64,000 nt of DNA from SAR116 cluster bacterium AG-313-A07 (lineage in GTDB: Bacteria; Pseudomonadota; Alphaproteobacteria; Thalassobaculales; Thalassobaculaceae). Positions within the stretch are counted from its first letter, which is position 1. Every line of letters begins with the position of its first letter. The stretch is taken from contig QBVV01000002.1 in NCBI GenBank assembly GCA_003284265.1, positions 62,001 through 126,000 on the forward strand, read 5' to 3'. The notes under the pieces are model-generated. The model ran no database searches and was not told where the DNA came from. It saw only the letters and a program-made list of their open reading frames with translations. This document shows positions 1 to 8,504 of this stretch, piece by piece. A program made the position numbers and the translations under genes.

Positions 1-142
1 ATATTTACCTGGGATACTGGATCGAAAATTCATCCAAAATGTCCTATAAAACAAGATTTAGTCCTGCGGAAATTTTGACCTCAGATGGCTGGATAACGCA
101 TATAAATATGCAGTAACCACCTCAAATACATTCTCTTGTACT

Positions 143-1552
143 TTAATGCCAGCGTGGCTCATTAGAGCCAAGTGGTACTGATCCAGAACTCCAGTAGGGT
201 TGTGTTTCTGAGAAAATTTCGGGCGGTCTAACATGCTCAATAACACCAAATGGCGAGTCATGTTTTTGCAACAAACCAGATATTTCAGTCCTAGTGGGCT
301 TTTTAGTCTCTAGGCCTTCTACCCGACCGAGGTCATTAAACCATTTACCGGTCTGCGCTAGCGATACCCTCACCATCCAACTCCCGCCCTCTTCTACTCT
401 CCTTTTTAACGCTATCATGGCACCAAATGCGGCTAAATATCCTGTCGCATGATCTAAAGCCTGACAAGGTAGAGGAAGAGGCCTATCAGCTCCAGCGTCA
501 ACCATTCCTTCGTGAACAATTCCGGTAGCACTTTGAACGAGACTATCAAACCCCCGCCAAGAACTCCACGGTCCAACATGTCCATAAGCAGATAGGTTTA
601 CATAAATAATGCCTGGTCGTTTGGCTGCAACTTCCTCCGGTCCAAATCCATGTTTCGCAATAGCACCTGGCCGATACCCTTGAACAAATATATTGGCGTC
701 GCGGAGCAACAGTTTCAATTTATCATTATCTGTTGGATCTCTTAAATCTAAAAAAGTAGACTTTTTGCCTAATCCTGTGTCTATCACCAACGGCTCTATA
801 AATGGCAAATGTTTCGCGCCGACCCGCATTACGTTCGCGCCATAAGAGGCCAACGTTCTTCCACAAACCGGGCCGGCGATGACTTTTGTGAGATCAAGAA
901 CGTTTACATTGGACAGTGGCTGCTGTCCGTCCGATGGTAAAGGTTCAGGCGGAGCATCGCCAAGTTTTATAATTTCTATGACTGGCAGAGTGCTTATAGC
1001 TTTTGCATGTGCGTGCCCCGTCCACTCTTTAGCCGACCTTACCAAGGCAGCGCACAAACCTTTTTCTCGGCATGCAAACTCAAGCTCAGCACCGCTCCAA
1101 CTTGCTACGGCTTTTTTTACAGAGCTCTTTTCGTTTTCACATCCCAGTATTTCTAATATACCATCTCTTAAATGGGGATATTGGCAATGTAGTTGTATCC
1201 AATTGCCATCTTTATCGTTGAAATGACCGGAAGCTGGTGACCAGAAACTTTGCATGACTGCCTTGTTATCGACTTCCGTATAATGTTCACTGCAAAAAGC
1301 GATTGTGGCATCACGCATATTAAGGGTTATACACTGCTCGCGGCCCGTCCTAGCTCTCCACACCTCTAAAGCAGCCAACGATGCCGCACCAATCGCAACT
1401 GAAGCGGCGGTACCAACCTTAAAATTAGATGGAAGGATTGGATCAGTGCCACTGAGATTAATATTATCCAGTACATCTGAGTCGCCGTCCACTAACGACC
1501 AAACCTCTGAAAGTGTTCTTAGAACGCTATCATCAGATCCAGTTAAGCTCAT
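143..1552 (-). CDS. CaiB/BaiF (class III) CoA-transferase, double-length form
   Basis: Predicted class III CoA-transferase, the family that moves CoA between organic acids in the cytoplasm. The canonical N-terminal segment is not at the start but at residues about 215-400: VNVLDLTKVIAGPVCGR (216-232), the CoA-binding stretch VQGYRPGAIAKHGFGP (290-305), and RGFDSLVQSATGI (333-345), where Asp336 sits at the usual catalytic aspartate position. Residues 1-210 resemble the C-terminal half of the same fold, so the 469-residue protein reads as a rearranged or duplicated family member; normal members have about 380-400 residues. The C-terminus (SVPLGSNEPRW) looks complete. The start is preceded by GGGG at about 8 nt. 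No neighbour indicates the acid substrate; the cupin gene lies 81 nt upstream on the same strand. Family call firm, substrate unknown. Confidence 0.85.
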   Translation of the reverse strand: MSLTGSDDSVLRTLSEVWSLVDGDSDVLDNINLSGTDPILPSNFKVGTAASVAIGAASLAALEVWRARTGREQCITLNMRDATIAFCSEHYTEVDNKAVMQSFWSPASGHFNDKDGNWIQLHCQYPHLRDGILEILGCENEKSSVKKAVASWSGAELEFACREKGLCAALVRSAKEWTGHAHAKAISTLPVIEIIKLGDAPPEPLPSDGQQPLSNVNVLDLTKVIAGPVCGRTLASYGANVMRVGAKHLPFIEPLVIDTGLGKKSTFLDLRDPTDNDKLKLLLRDANIFVQGYRPGAIAKHGFGPEEVAAKRPGIIYVNLSAYGHVGPWSSWRGFDSLVQSATGIVHEGMVDAGADRPLPLPCQALDHATGYLAAFGAMIALKRRVEEGGSWMVRVSLAQTGKWFNDLGRVEGLETKKPTRTEISGLLQKHDSPFGVIEHVRPPEIFSETQPYWSSGSVPLGSNEPRWH

Positions 1553-1633
1553 TGTTGAGCCCCATCCGCATTTCGCTGAAAATTTAACTAAAGACCATTC
1601 TAGATAAACGGCCTTTAGTTATAAATTGGTTAT

Positions 1634-2047
1634 TTATTCTGCAGCCTCGGCACTCTCTGGCGCCTCAACTATGCGAGTTTTAAAATTAGCCGGTGAGACA
1701 ATCTCTAGCACTTCAAAGTCCTTTGAGCACGCTATCTCTCGATGTCTGATCCCAGGTCTTTGATTGATGCAATCGCCTTTTTCAATCCGACGGACACCTA
1801 TCCCCTCATACTCAAATTCAGCCCATCCATTCAAGACCATTGCAAACTGAAAGTCGCAGTCATGAACATGCCAATGCTGAACTTCATCAGCCATTTCCTT
1901 ACCGTTAGCTTTAACAATATGAGCAACATAATCGCCCTTAGTCGCGTCTTTTATTCCTAAGTCACGATATTCGAAGATTTCTCTTAAGCCATCTGTCCAA
2001 ACTGCATCTGAGGCCTTGTTAAGCGAAAATTCCCATTTCTCTGTCAT
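1634..2047 (-). CDS. Small cupin-domain protein
   Basis: Single-domain cupin of about 137 residues. The beta-barrel metal site is visible as HWHVH (His58, His60, His62) and a later His102 in RHRE, the usual three-plus-one arrangement for Fe, Mn or Ni. Such proteins are dioxygenases, isomerases or ligand sensors; nothing here separates these roles. The start was set at the second of two adjacent ATGs, because a purine-rich AAGGGGGAG lies just upstream and gives about 5 nt spacing. An in-frame GTG ending at 2062 would add five residues but would place the ribosome site inside the gene. It lies between a CoA-transferase (81 nt downstream) and a 453-nt AT-rich gap that presumably carries its promoter. 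Confidence 0.8.
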   Translation of the reverse strand: MTEKWEFSLNKASDAVWTDGLREIFEYRDLGIKDATKGDYVAHIVKANGKEMADEVQHWHVHDCDFQFAMVLNGWAEFEYEGIGVRRIEKGDCINQRPGIRHREIACSKDFEVLEIVSPANFKTRIVEAPESAEAAE

Positions 2048-2500
2048 CATCTCCCCCTTCACACTTTAAAATAAAAAAACCTTGCTCGATATAATAACCA
2101 TAGCCAATTTTCGGGCGACGTGGAATTCTTTTTTAGATTTTCTATAATTCCGGTTTCCAACGATTACCTAAAGATAATGGAGCTCATTCGGTAAAAAAGG
2201 CATCCGCAACACTATTAAAATCCAGTGGCAAAGTCCCTTTCAATAATACAGCTTTTTGGCTATTTTTTTAAATACCAGTAATGAAAATAGAGTTCTAATT
2301 CTCAAAATAAACACTTATTATATCCTTATAATTTACATTAATAATAGTGTTCATAATACTGTTTATTAATAATTATTTTTACATTTTCTGAATTTTTTTT
2401 ATCAGTTTTTTAGCAGTGCTCCATTTTTCCCTTTAGAGTAAACCTTATCGAATACCAATAACTTTCTTCTCGTCAGCGATAGCCTCGAGAATGGTTGGCT
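2048..2500. other. AT-rich intergenic gap (453 nt)
   Basis: No credible gene or RNA is visible on either strand. The region is very AT-rich, with homopolymeric T and A runs between about 2260 and 2440. It lies upstream of the minus-strand cupin gene and downstream of the minus-strand FMN dehydrogenase gene, so it should hold a promoter for the first and the transcript end of the second. I could not pick out a convincing hairpin terminator or sigma-70 promoter. Confidence 0.5.
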
Positions 2501-3646
2501 CTATGTTTTCTCCAACCAGGAAGAGTTTAATTCATTGATATCCGGGCATCCTATTTGAGTTAACGCGAGAGTAAGTTCGTCCGTCAACAGATCCACCACA
2601 TGATCCACCCCTCTCTCACCCAACGCTGAAATACCCCACATAAATGCACGCCCACAAAAAACAAATTTGGCGCCGAGAGCAAGTCCACGCACGATATCTA
2701 GTCCAGAAGAAAAACCGCTATCCACCATTAATGTTGTCTTATGACCGACCGCTTCAACAATATCAGGCAAAACCTCCACAGGTGCTGGAGCTGCATCCAT
2801 TTGACGTCCACCATGATTGGATACCAGAATACCATCATAACCCATTTCTACCGCCTTTACGGCATCGTCTCTATGCATTACACCTTTAATTATTAGGGGC
2901 CCCTTCCATTTATCTCTGATACGTTTCAGCCGGTCCGTTGTAACCATTTGCCCGAGTTGTTCACCGACAAACTCCGCCATTCCCCTCATACTTTTTTTAT
3001 CTGAGTATCGTCCAAGTGTTTTAAAATGCGGTATTCCATTTAGAAGTGTATTAAGGCTCCAAGTCGGCCTAATTGCCGAGTTCAATAGAGACTCTGCCGT
3101 TATACGAGGCGGCAATGCCAGGCCATTATACATATCTCTAGGCCGCCATCCACGAGCCGGTACATCCACTGTTACGAAAAGCGCCTTAAACCCAGAATTA
3201 TAGGCTCGATCGATTAGATCATCATTTATTTCCTCACTTTTTGGCGGATACAATTGGAACCAGCCATTTTCTGCCGCTATCGCACCAAAATCCTCTATAT
3301 CCACTGTACAAGCAGTGCTTAAACTAGTTGGTATATTTGCTTTCCTCCCTGCTCTAGCAAATTTTAATTCAGCTTTTGGGTGTTGCAGGCTGGCTAATCC
3401 CATTGGAGCAATACCAAACGGCCTGCTATACTTTTGACCAAATAACTCAACTTCTATCTCTACTGATTTCCAGTCAGTAATATAACGTGGGATCAAAGTA
3501 ACTTCATCTAGAGCTGCGCGATTTCGATCTAAACCCACACCAGACCCAGACCCCCCATCTACATAATCATATGAAAATTTGGGGAGTTTTTTGCGCGCCG
3601 CCCTGTGAAGGTAATCTACGCTTGGGTAACGGTTGACTGGTCGCAT
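2501..3646 (-). CDS. FMN-dependent alpha-hydroxy-acid dehydrogenase (LldD/mandelate dehydrogenase family)
   Basis: Oxidises an L-2-hydroxy acid (lactate, glycolate, mandelate or similar) to the 2-oxo acid through FMN. The full (beta/alpha)8 family signature is present over 381 residues: SYDYVDGG near 25-32, QLY with Tyr133, the FMN-contacting Lys254 in LIIKGV, and the active-site block SNHGGRQ (276-282) with catalytic His278 and substrate-binding Arg281. There is no long membrane-binding insertion, so the electron acceptor (quinone, cytochrome or oxygen) cannot be told. The gene lies 48 nt downstream of an SDR and probably shares its transcript, suggesting successive alcohol and hydroxy-acid oxidation. 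Exact substrate not assignable. Confidence 0.92.
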   Translation of the reverse strand: MRPVNRYPSVDYLHRAARKKLPKFSYDYVDGGSGSGVGLDRNRAALDEVTLIPRYITDWKSVEIEVELFGQKYSRPFGIAPMGLASLQHPKAELKFARAGRKANIPTSLSTACTVDIEDFGAIAAENGWFQLYPPKSEEINDDLIDRAYNSGFKALFVTVDVPARGWRPRDMYNGLALPPRITAESLLNSAIRPTWSLNTLLNGIPHFKTLGRYSDKKSMRGMAEFVGEQLGQMVTTDRLKRIRDKWKGPLIIKGVMHRDDAVKAVEMGYDGILVSNHGGRQMDAAPAPVEVLPDIVEAVGHKTTLMVDSGFSSGLDIVRGLALGAKFVFCGRAFMWGISALGERGVDHVVDLLTDELTLALTQIGCPDINELNSSWLEKT

Positions 3647-3694
3647 GAGTGTCTAGTCCATCTAAACAAAATCAAAATAAATTAACTGCCGCAA

Positions 3695-4495
3695 TTAATG
3701 AGCGGTAACGCCACCATCAATCACTAACTCTGAACCGGTTACATACGATGACTCATCGGAAGCCAAATAAAGGCAACCCATCGCGATATCAGCAGGCACT
3801 CCAAACCGTCCTAGTGGTGTAGCATCCATTCGAATTTTAGCAACCTCGTTATTGGAATGACCGGGCTTTGTCATTGGTGTATCCACAAAACCAGGATGAA
3901 TTGAATTAGCTCTAATTTTGTCTCCAGCATGCTGTATGGCAGTAGCTTTGGAGAAGATGCGAACCGCACCCTTAGAGGCATGATACGCGGCATTACCGAA
4001 ACTTCCAACCAACCCACAAATAGATGAAATATTGATGATCGATCCACCTCCAGCTGCACGCATCGCGGGAATGCATAGTTTTGTGCCTAAATATACTCCT
4101 TTAACATTAACATCCATGATCCGATTCCAAACATCGCAAGAAGTACTCTCGATGGTTGGGCCAGGAGTTACAGTCGTTTGTATTTTCATATTCGGATCTC
4201 TTCCCGAAACCCCGGCAATATTGCCTAAAATATTCAATTTCTCATAAATACTTACGGTTTCATCCACGAGCTCTTTCCAAGCGGCCTCATCTGTGACATC
4301 CAAATTTCGATATATCGCTTTGCCACCCGCTTCATTGACCTCGTTTACTAATTGCGCTCCCAACTCATTTTGAACATCAGCAGCCACCACGATTGCTCCA
4401 TGGGCCGCAAAAGTCCTCACTGTCTCCGCACCAATACCCGACGCTCCACCAGTAACGATAGCTACTTTATCAGTCAGTCTTTTCCCAATATTCAT
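3695..4495 (-). CDS. Short-chain dehydrogenase/reductase (SDR)
   Basis: Classical SDR of 266 residues, an NAD(P)-dependent alcohol/ketone oxidoreductase. Visible motifs are TGGASGIG (15-22, cofactor loop), NIAG (92-95, normally NNAG), Ser158 in NISS, Tyr171 and Lys175 in YHASK, and the C-terminal ELVIDGG. An acidic residue after beta-2 (AADVQ) points to NAD rather than NADP. There is a 10-15 residue insertion after NIAG. The ATG at 4495 was chosen because GGAG stands 6 nt before it; the upstream TTG-initiated extension would contain that ribosome site. It is divergent from the GMC oxidoreductase gene and the first gene of an SDR-FMN dehydrogenase pair. Confidence 0.9.
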   Translation of the reverse strand: MNIGKRLTDKVAIVTGGASGIGAETVRTFAAHGAIVVAADVQNELGAQLVNEVNEAGGKAIYRNLDVTDEAAWKELVDETVSIYEKLNILGNIAGVSGRDPNMKIQTTVTPGPTIESTSCDVWNRIMDVNVKGVYLGTKLCIPAMRAAGGGSIINISSICGLVGSFGNAAYHASKGAVRIFSKATAIQHAGDKIRANSIHPGFVDTPMTKPGHSNNEVAKIRMDATPLGRFGVPADIAMGCLYLASDESSYVTGSELVIDGGVTAH

Positions 4496-4585
4496 CACAA
4501 TCTCCAATAACAAAACAAACGATCACTCCATAAAATCAATAAGTTGACAGATACGCAAATATAAGACTTGAGAATAGTTCATTTG

Positions 4586-4613
4586 TGATAGCAAAATATC
4601 ATATTTTTTATCA
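4586..4613. promoter_or_regulatory. Operator-like palindrome in a divergent promoter region
   Basis: A nearly perfect dyad lies between the divergent SDR (minus) and GMC oxidoreductase (plus) genes, 35 nt before the GMC start. The outer arms are TGATA (4586-4590) and TATCA (4609-4613); the inner arms are AAAATAT (4593-4599) and ATATTTT (4601-4607) around a single C at 4600. Halves are separated by GC on one side and T on the other. Length and symmetry fit a dimeric repressor site, and AT-richness also fits a promoter core. No regulator gene lies next to it. Confidence 0.4.
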
Positions 4614-4648
4614 TGCTGAGATATTAGACTACTATATGGGGAATCTAG

Positions 4649-6241
4649 ATGAATTATGATTATATAATCATTGGTGCGGGATCGGCTGGATGTGTTTTGG
4701 CCAACCGATTAAGTGAAAACCCAAAGAACTCTGTTCTCTTGTTAGAAGCTGGAGATAAAGATACGAATCTTTGGATACATATTCCTGTTGGGTTTACCAA
4801 AACTTTAAACAACCCAGAGGTTAATTGGTGCTTTGAAACCGAGCCAGAAGACAATGTATCTGGCCGACAAATTCCTATTCCCCGAGGCAGAGTCCTTGGA
4901 GGGTCAAGCTCCATCAATGGTATGCTTTATGTTAGAGGACAAGCGTTAGACTTTGATGTCTGGGGGCAATTGGGAAATCGTGGCTGGTCATATTCAGATA
5001 TATTACCTTATTTTAAAAAATCAGAGAACTTTGAACGTGGGAATGACGAGTTTCGCGGAACTGATGGGCCTCTAAATGTGGCCGATATGTATGAGAAACA
5101 CGAATTGATTGATGCATTTATCGATGCTGGCGTTGAGTTAGGTTATCCCCGAAACCCCGATTATAATGGCTCTAAACAAGATGGTTTTGGCTACTATCAA
5201 ATAACCCAACGGAATGGGCGTCGAGAAAGTACAGCTCGTGCCTTTCTAAACCCAGCTAAAAATCGAAAAAATCTAACCGTTGAATCGCGCGCCCATGTTA
5301 CAAAAATTATTTTTAATAAAAAAAGGGCGACCGGCGTTGAATATTCGATTGATGGGATAAAAAAAACTGCCGACGTAAACAACGAGATAATATTGACAGC
5401 CGGAGCAGTTCAATCTCCTCAAATACTTGAACTTTCTGGAATAGGACAACCTCAATTACTGAAAAGCCATGGTATTTCTATACAGCACGAACTTCCAGGA
5501 GTTGGTGAAAATTATAGAGACCATTATGCTGCAAGGATGAACTGGCGTGTCAATAAACCAATTAGTCTAAATGAAGAAACGCGCGGGTTAAATCTAGTGA
5601 AAGAAGTTTTTAAATATGCGTTAACACGACGAGGCGCACTTACATGGACGGCGGGTGTCGGACATGCTTTCATGAAGACCAGACCAGATTTAGAAACCCC
5701 AGATGTTCAATTTTTCTTCGTCCATGGTAGTTTTGCCTCTTCCAAGGATAGAAAACTCGATAAAGAACCCGGAATGACACTTGCCGTTTATCAATGCCGG
5801 CCTGAGAGTCAAGGAACCATACATATAGGGGGGCCTAATCCTTTTGACGCTCCTAAAATCCGCCCAAATTTCTTAGGTAATCAACTTGATCAAGATACGC
5901 TAGTTGCTGGATTACATCTCTGCAGGTCAATTGGAGAGACCAAGGCTATGAAGCAACATATCTCTCATGAAATGAATCCAGGAACCAACATTAAAACAGA
6001 TGAAGAGATGCTACAATTCGCGCGTGATACTGGCGCTACAACATACCATCCGATGGGAACCTGTAAAATGGGCAGCGATCCGATGGCCGTAGTAGATGAT
6101 CGCCTAAGGGTTCATGGAATTGAAAACCTGAGAGTTGCAGATGCCTCAATAATGCCAACGATGCCCTCAGGAAATATAAATGCTCCCGTGATTATGATAG
6201 CAGAGAAAGCGGCAGATATGATTAAAGAAGACAGCGCGTGA
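4649..6241 (+). CDS. GMC-family FAD oxidoreductase (choline/alcohol dehydrogenase-like)
   Basis: FAD-dependent oxidation of an alcohol to an aldehyde in the glucose-methanol-choline family. The 530-residue length is typical. Domains: dinucleotide-binding GAGSAG (9-14) with Glu33 for the ribose, first GMC signature GRVLGGSSSINGMLYVRG (about 80-97), second signature TAGAVQSPQILELSG (250-264), then the substrate domain and the catalytic pair His467 (YHPMG) and Asn511 near the C-terminus. No signal peptide is evident. The start has GGGGAA 7 nt upstream. It is followed after 42 nt by a class II aldolase gene. A paralogue with roughly half identical residues by eye lies at 25479-27080. Annotations such as choline dehydrogenase should not be trusted without a betaine locus, which is absent here. 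Confidence 0.93.
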   Translation: MNYDYIIIGAGSAGCVLANRLSENPKNSVLLLEAGDKDTNLWIHIPVGFTKTLNNPEVNWCFETEPEDNVSGRQIPIPRGRVLGGSSSINGMLYVRGQALDFDVWGQLGNRGWSYSDILPYFKKSENFERGNDEFRGTDGPLNVADMYEKHELIDAFIDAGVELGYPRNPDYNGSKQDGFGYYQITQRNGRRESTARAFLNPAKNRKNLTVESRAHVTKIIFNKKRATGVEYSIDGIKKTADVNNEIILTAGAVQSPQILELSGIGQPQLLKSHGISIQHELPGVGENYRDHYAARMNWRVNKPISLNEETRGLNLVKEVFKYALTRRGALTWTAGVGHAFMKTRPDLETPDVQFFFVHGSFASSKDRKLDKEPGMTLAVYQCRPESQGTIHIGGPNPFDAPKIRPNFLGNQLDQDTLVAGLHLCRSIGETKAMKQHISHEMNPGTNIKTDEEMLQFARDTGATTYHPMGTCKMGSDPMAVVDDRLRVHGIENLRVADASIMPTMPSGNINAPVIMIAEKAADMIKEDSA

Positions 6242-6283
6242 GAGCCAAATTAGAAACAAACTTCCTTTTTGGAGTCAATAATA

Positions 6284-7057
6284 ATGCCTGATACAATATC
6301 TAAAGAAAATAATATGACAGAGGCTGAGCATACTACGCGCGTTGATCTAGCAGCAGCCTTCAGATTAGTGGACTTATACGGGTGGTCAGATATGCTAGCA
6401 ACCCATTTATCGGCTCGCATACCAGGTCCTGACGAGCATTTTCTGATAAATCCAGTAGGAATGATGTTTGAAGAAATGACGGCTTCTTGTCTCGTAAAAG
6501 TTGATATAGACGGCAATATTCTTAGCGAAAGTGAGTTTGGAATCAATCCAGCCGGTTACACCATTCATAGTGCCGTTCATATGGGGCGCAAGGATGCGGG
6601 ATGTGTCATGCACACACATACAGCGGCGGGATTGGGTGTTGCAACTCAAAAATCAGGTCTACTTCCACTGACACAAATGGCATTAGCCGTGATTGCACAA
6701 ACAGGTTATCACGACTATGAAGGACCAGCATTTGACCTTAGAGAGCGGGACCGCCTCATAAATGACCTAGCAAGCAACAATGTGCTTATATTACGGAATC
6801 ATGGCCTGCTAACGGTCGGGAAAACAGTGGCCGAAGCGTTTGTGTGGCTGTTTAGAGCTGAGAGGGCTTGCAGATTTCAGCTATCATTTCAGCAAGCTGG
6901 TGTGCCTGCACAAGAGATACCTAAAGAGGTTCAGGACATCTCTATCGAACGATCAAAAAAAGCAATAAGCGCATCCGGACACCGTCCAATAGGACAGTTT
7001 GAGTGGCCAGCATTACTCAGAAAACTAAACAGAGAAAACCCTGGATATGCTCAATAA
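6284..7057 (+). CDS. Class II aldolase/adducin-family protein
   Basis: Cytoplasmic zinc-dependent aldolase/epimerase fold of 257 residues. Zinc ligands are recognisable as HTH (His110, His112) and His173 in NHGLLTVG. The family includes fuculose and ribulose phosphate aldolases, epimerases, and many proteins of unknown activity; this one is of the longer adducin-head-like type. The ATG at 6284 is chosen because GGAG lies at 6271-6274, 9 nt upstream; an upstream TTG start would swallow that site. It follows the GMC oxidoreductase by 42 nt and is very probably co-transcribed, so it may act on the aldehyde formed there. That link is inference. Confidence 0.88.
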   Translation: MPDTISKENNMTEAEHTTRVDLAAAFRLVDLYGWSDMLATHLSARIPGPDEHFLINPVGMMFEEMTASCLVKVDIDGNILSESEFGINPAGYTIHSAVHMGRKDAGCVMHTHTAAGLGVATQKSGLLPLTQMALAVIAQTGYHDYEGPAFDLRERDRLINDLASNNVLILRNHGLLTVGKTVAEAFVWLFRAERACRFQLSFQQAGVPAQEIPKEVQDISIERSKKAISASGHRPIGQFEWPALLRKLNRENPGYAQ

Positions 7058-7117
7058 AGAATAAAGATTTAGAACTCAAATTAATTGTATTTTGCGATCC
7101 AATACCGGGGGGAATTT

Positions 7118-8497
7118 CTATTTTCGTAAATCAATAAGTCGGATTGGTTTTTGTCGTGCATTGATTTGAGTCTTTTCAGCCGTTGATCCCACAGCTGTTA
7201 CTTTTACTTCCAAGGCAACGCCCAACCTTTGCTTTAAGAGATGCTGGATGCGATCAACAAGTTCTTTGGTATGGTTCTTTTCGTGAGCTTCGCAAACGAC
7301 AGTCATAATATCCAACCCTGCTTGTTTTTCTACTTGACAAAAATACTCCCCATTTAACTCTTTCACATCTTTTAGGATCGCTGAAATGCCGGTCGGATAT
7401 ATGTTTATTCCCTTGAGTTTGATCATATTATCACTACGACCTTGAAACCCAGCTAGTCGCCTGAATGGTAACGATAACCCGCCGAGGCCCGGCAAAATTG
7501 TAGAGACATCTTTCGTATCAAATCGGATCACTGGGTAAACAGTATCTTTGAATAATACGGTATTACAAATATTACCTTTTTCACCATCTTTAACAACATT
7601 TCCAGTCTCTGGATCAAGTATCTCTACCAAATGCGCATCTTCCCAAATGTATAATCCATCGTGGTCAGGTCCTTCGGCAGCGATAATTCCCGTATCACCA
7701 ACACCATACCAGTCGAAACATTCGATCCCTCCCCACGCTTCCGACATTGCAGCACCGCCATCTTCCGCTAGATGACCTGATATCATGCGTATTTTCAAAT
7801 CGGTGACTGGGTCGAGCCCTTGTTTTTTTGCCACTTCGGCCAATTTTGTTATATAATCAGAAAACCCAACAATAACAGTTGCGCCATATCTTTGCATCAA
7901 ATCGATTTGTTGTTCGGACCTTGTCTCCAATCCCGTCCCAGCGGATAGCAATAGAGCATTCGTATAATGAAGAACCGCTTCTCTTATATAATGTCCCCCA
8001 TTAACCATTCCAAAACCATAGACAGAATGAACAATATCATCGTGGTTTAACCCCTGAAGCAGATATGCTCGGGCAAGCAGAGCATTCTGAATTTCTCGAT
8101 CTTTAGGCCCATAAAAAAGGGGCTGAGGGTTGCCAGTGGTGCCGCTAGTTGTATGCATTACAACCCTCTGACCATCTGACCAATTCATTTTTCCAATAAA
8201 ATCCCCAAATGGAGGAAATCTTTCGACGCTTTCCATTAAATCAGATTTCGAAAAAGTTGGAATTTTGGTTATATCATCTAAACTTAAAATATCTCCGCGT
8301 TCTAGGCCTACAGCTGTCCAACGACGCAAATAGAAAGGATTTGACCAAGCCTTATCAACTAGTTGAAGGAAGCGTATTTCTTGCAGGTCTCTGACCTGTT
8401 CACTATTCATTTCTCCAAATTTAGGCCAAAATGCTTTTCCAATAGGATAATCGACAACAATCTGATTTGGTTCTGCTTGCCTGAAATATTCACTCAC
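7118..8497 (-). CDS. PaaK-like acyl-adenylate (aryl/acyl-CoA) ligase
   Basis: Adenylate-forming enzyme related to phenylacetate-CoA ligase: carboxylate + ATP + CoA gives acyl-CoA. Motifs in order: P-loop TTSGTTGNP (116-124), the A5-type WYGVGDTG (263-270), RFDTKD (325-330), and hinge GRSDNMIKLKG (353-363), followed by a C-terminal lid ending KPIRLIDLRK with the usual lysine region. At 459 residues it is slightly longer than PaaK. A5 differs from the phenylacetate enzymes, so the acid need not be aromatic. The start is GTG, with AGGAT about 10 nt before it. It lies 7 nt after the MmgE/PrpD gene, so the two are translationally close and likely act in one pathway. Confidence 0.85.
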   Translation of the reverse strand: MSEYFRQAEPNQIVVDYPIGKAFWPKFGEMNSEQVRDLQEIRFLQLVDKAWSNPFYLRRWTAVGLERGDILSLDDITKIPTFSKSDLMESVERFPPFGDFIGKMNWSDGQRVVMHTTSGTTGNPQPLFYGPKDREIQNALLARAYLLQGLNHDDIVHSVYGFGMVNGGHYIREAVLHYTNALLLSAGTGLETRSEQQIDLMQRYGATVIVGFSDYITKLAEVAKKQGLDPVTDLKIRMISGHLAEDGGAAMSEAWGGIECFDWYGVGDTGIIAAEGPDHDGLYIWEDAHLVEILDPETGNVVKDGEKGNICNTVLFKDTVYPVIRFDTKDVSTILPGLGGLSLPFRRLAGFQGRSDNMIKLKGINIYPTGISAILKDVKELNGEYFCQVEKQAGLDIMTVVCEAHEKNHTKELVDRIQHLLKQRLGVALEVKVTAVGSTAEKTQINARQKPIRLIDLRK

Positions 8498-8504
8498 GAC
8501 ATAG

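Noticed and set aside
1-142. Gene fragment entering from the left edge
   Set aside because: Neither strand shows a frame with recognisable protein features before the CoA-transferase stop at 143.
58-261. 67-codon minus-strand frame at the left edge
   Set aside because: It overlaps the CoA-transferase 3' end in another frame, and the CoA-transferase C-terminus is itself complete and family-like.
4544-4549. TTGACA as -35 box for the GMC gene at 4649
   Set aside because: No acceptable -10 hexamer lies 16-18 nt downstream.
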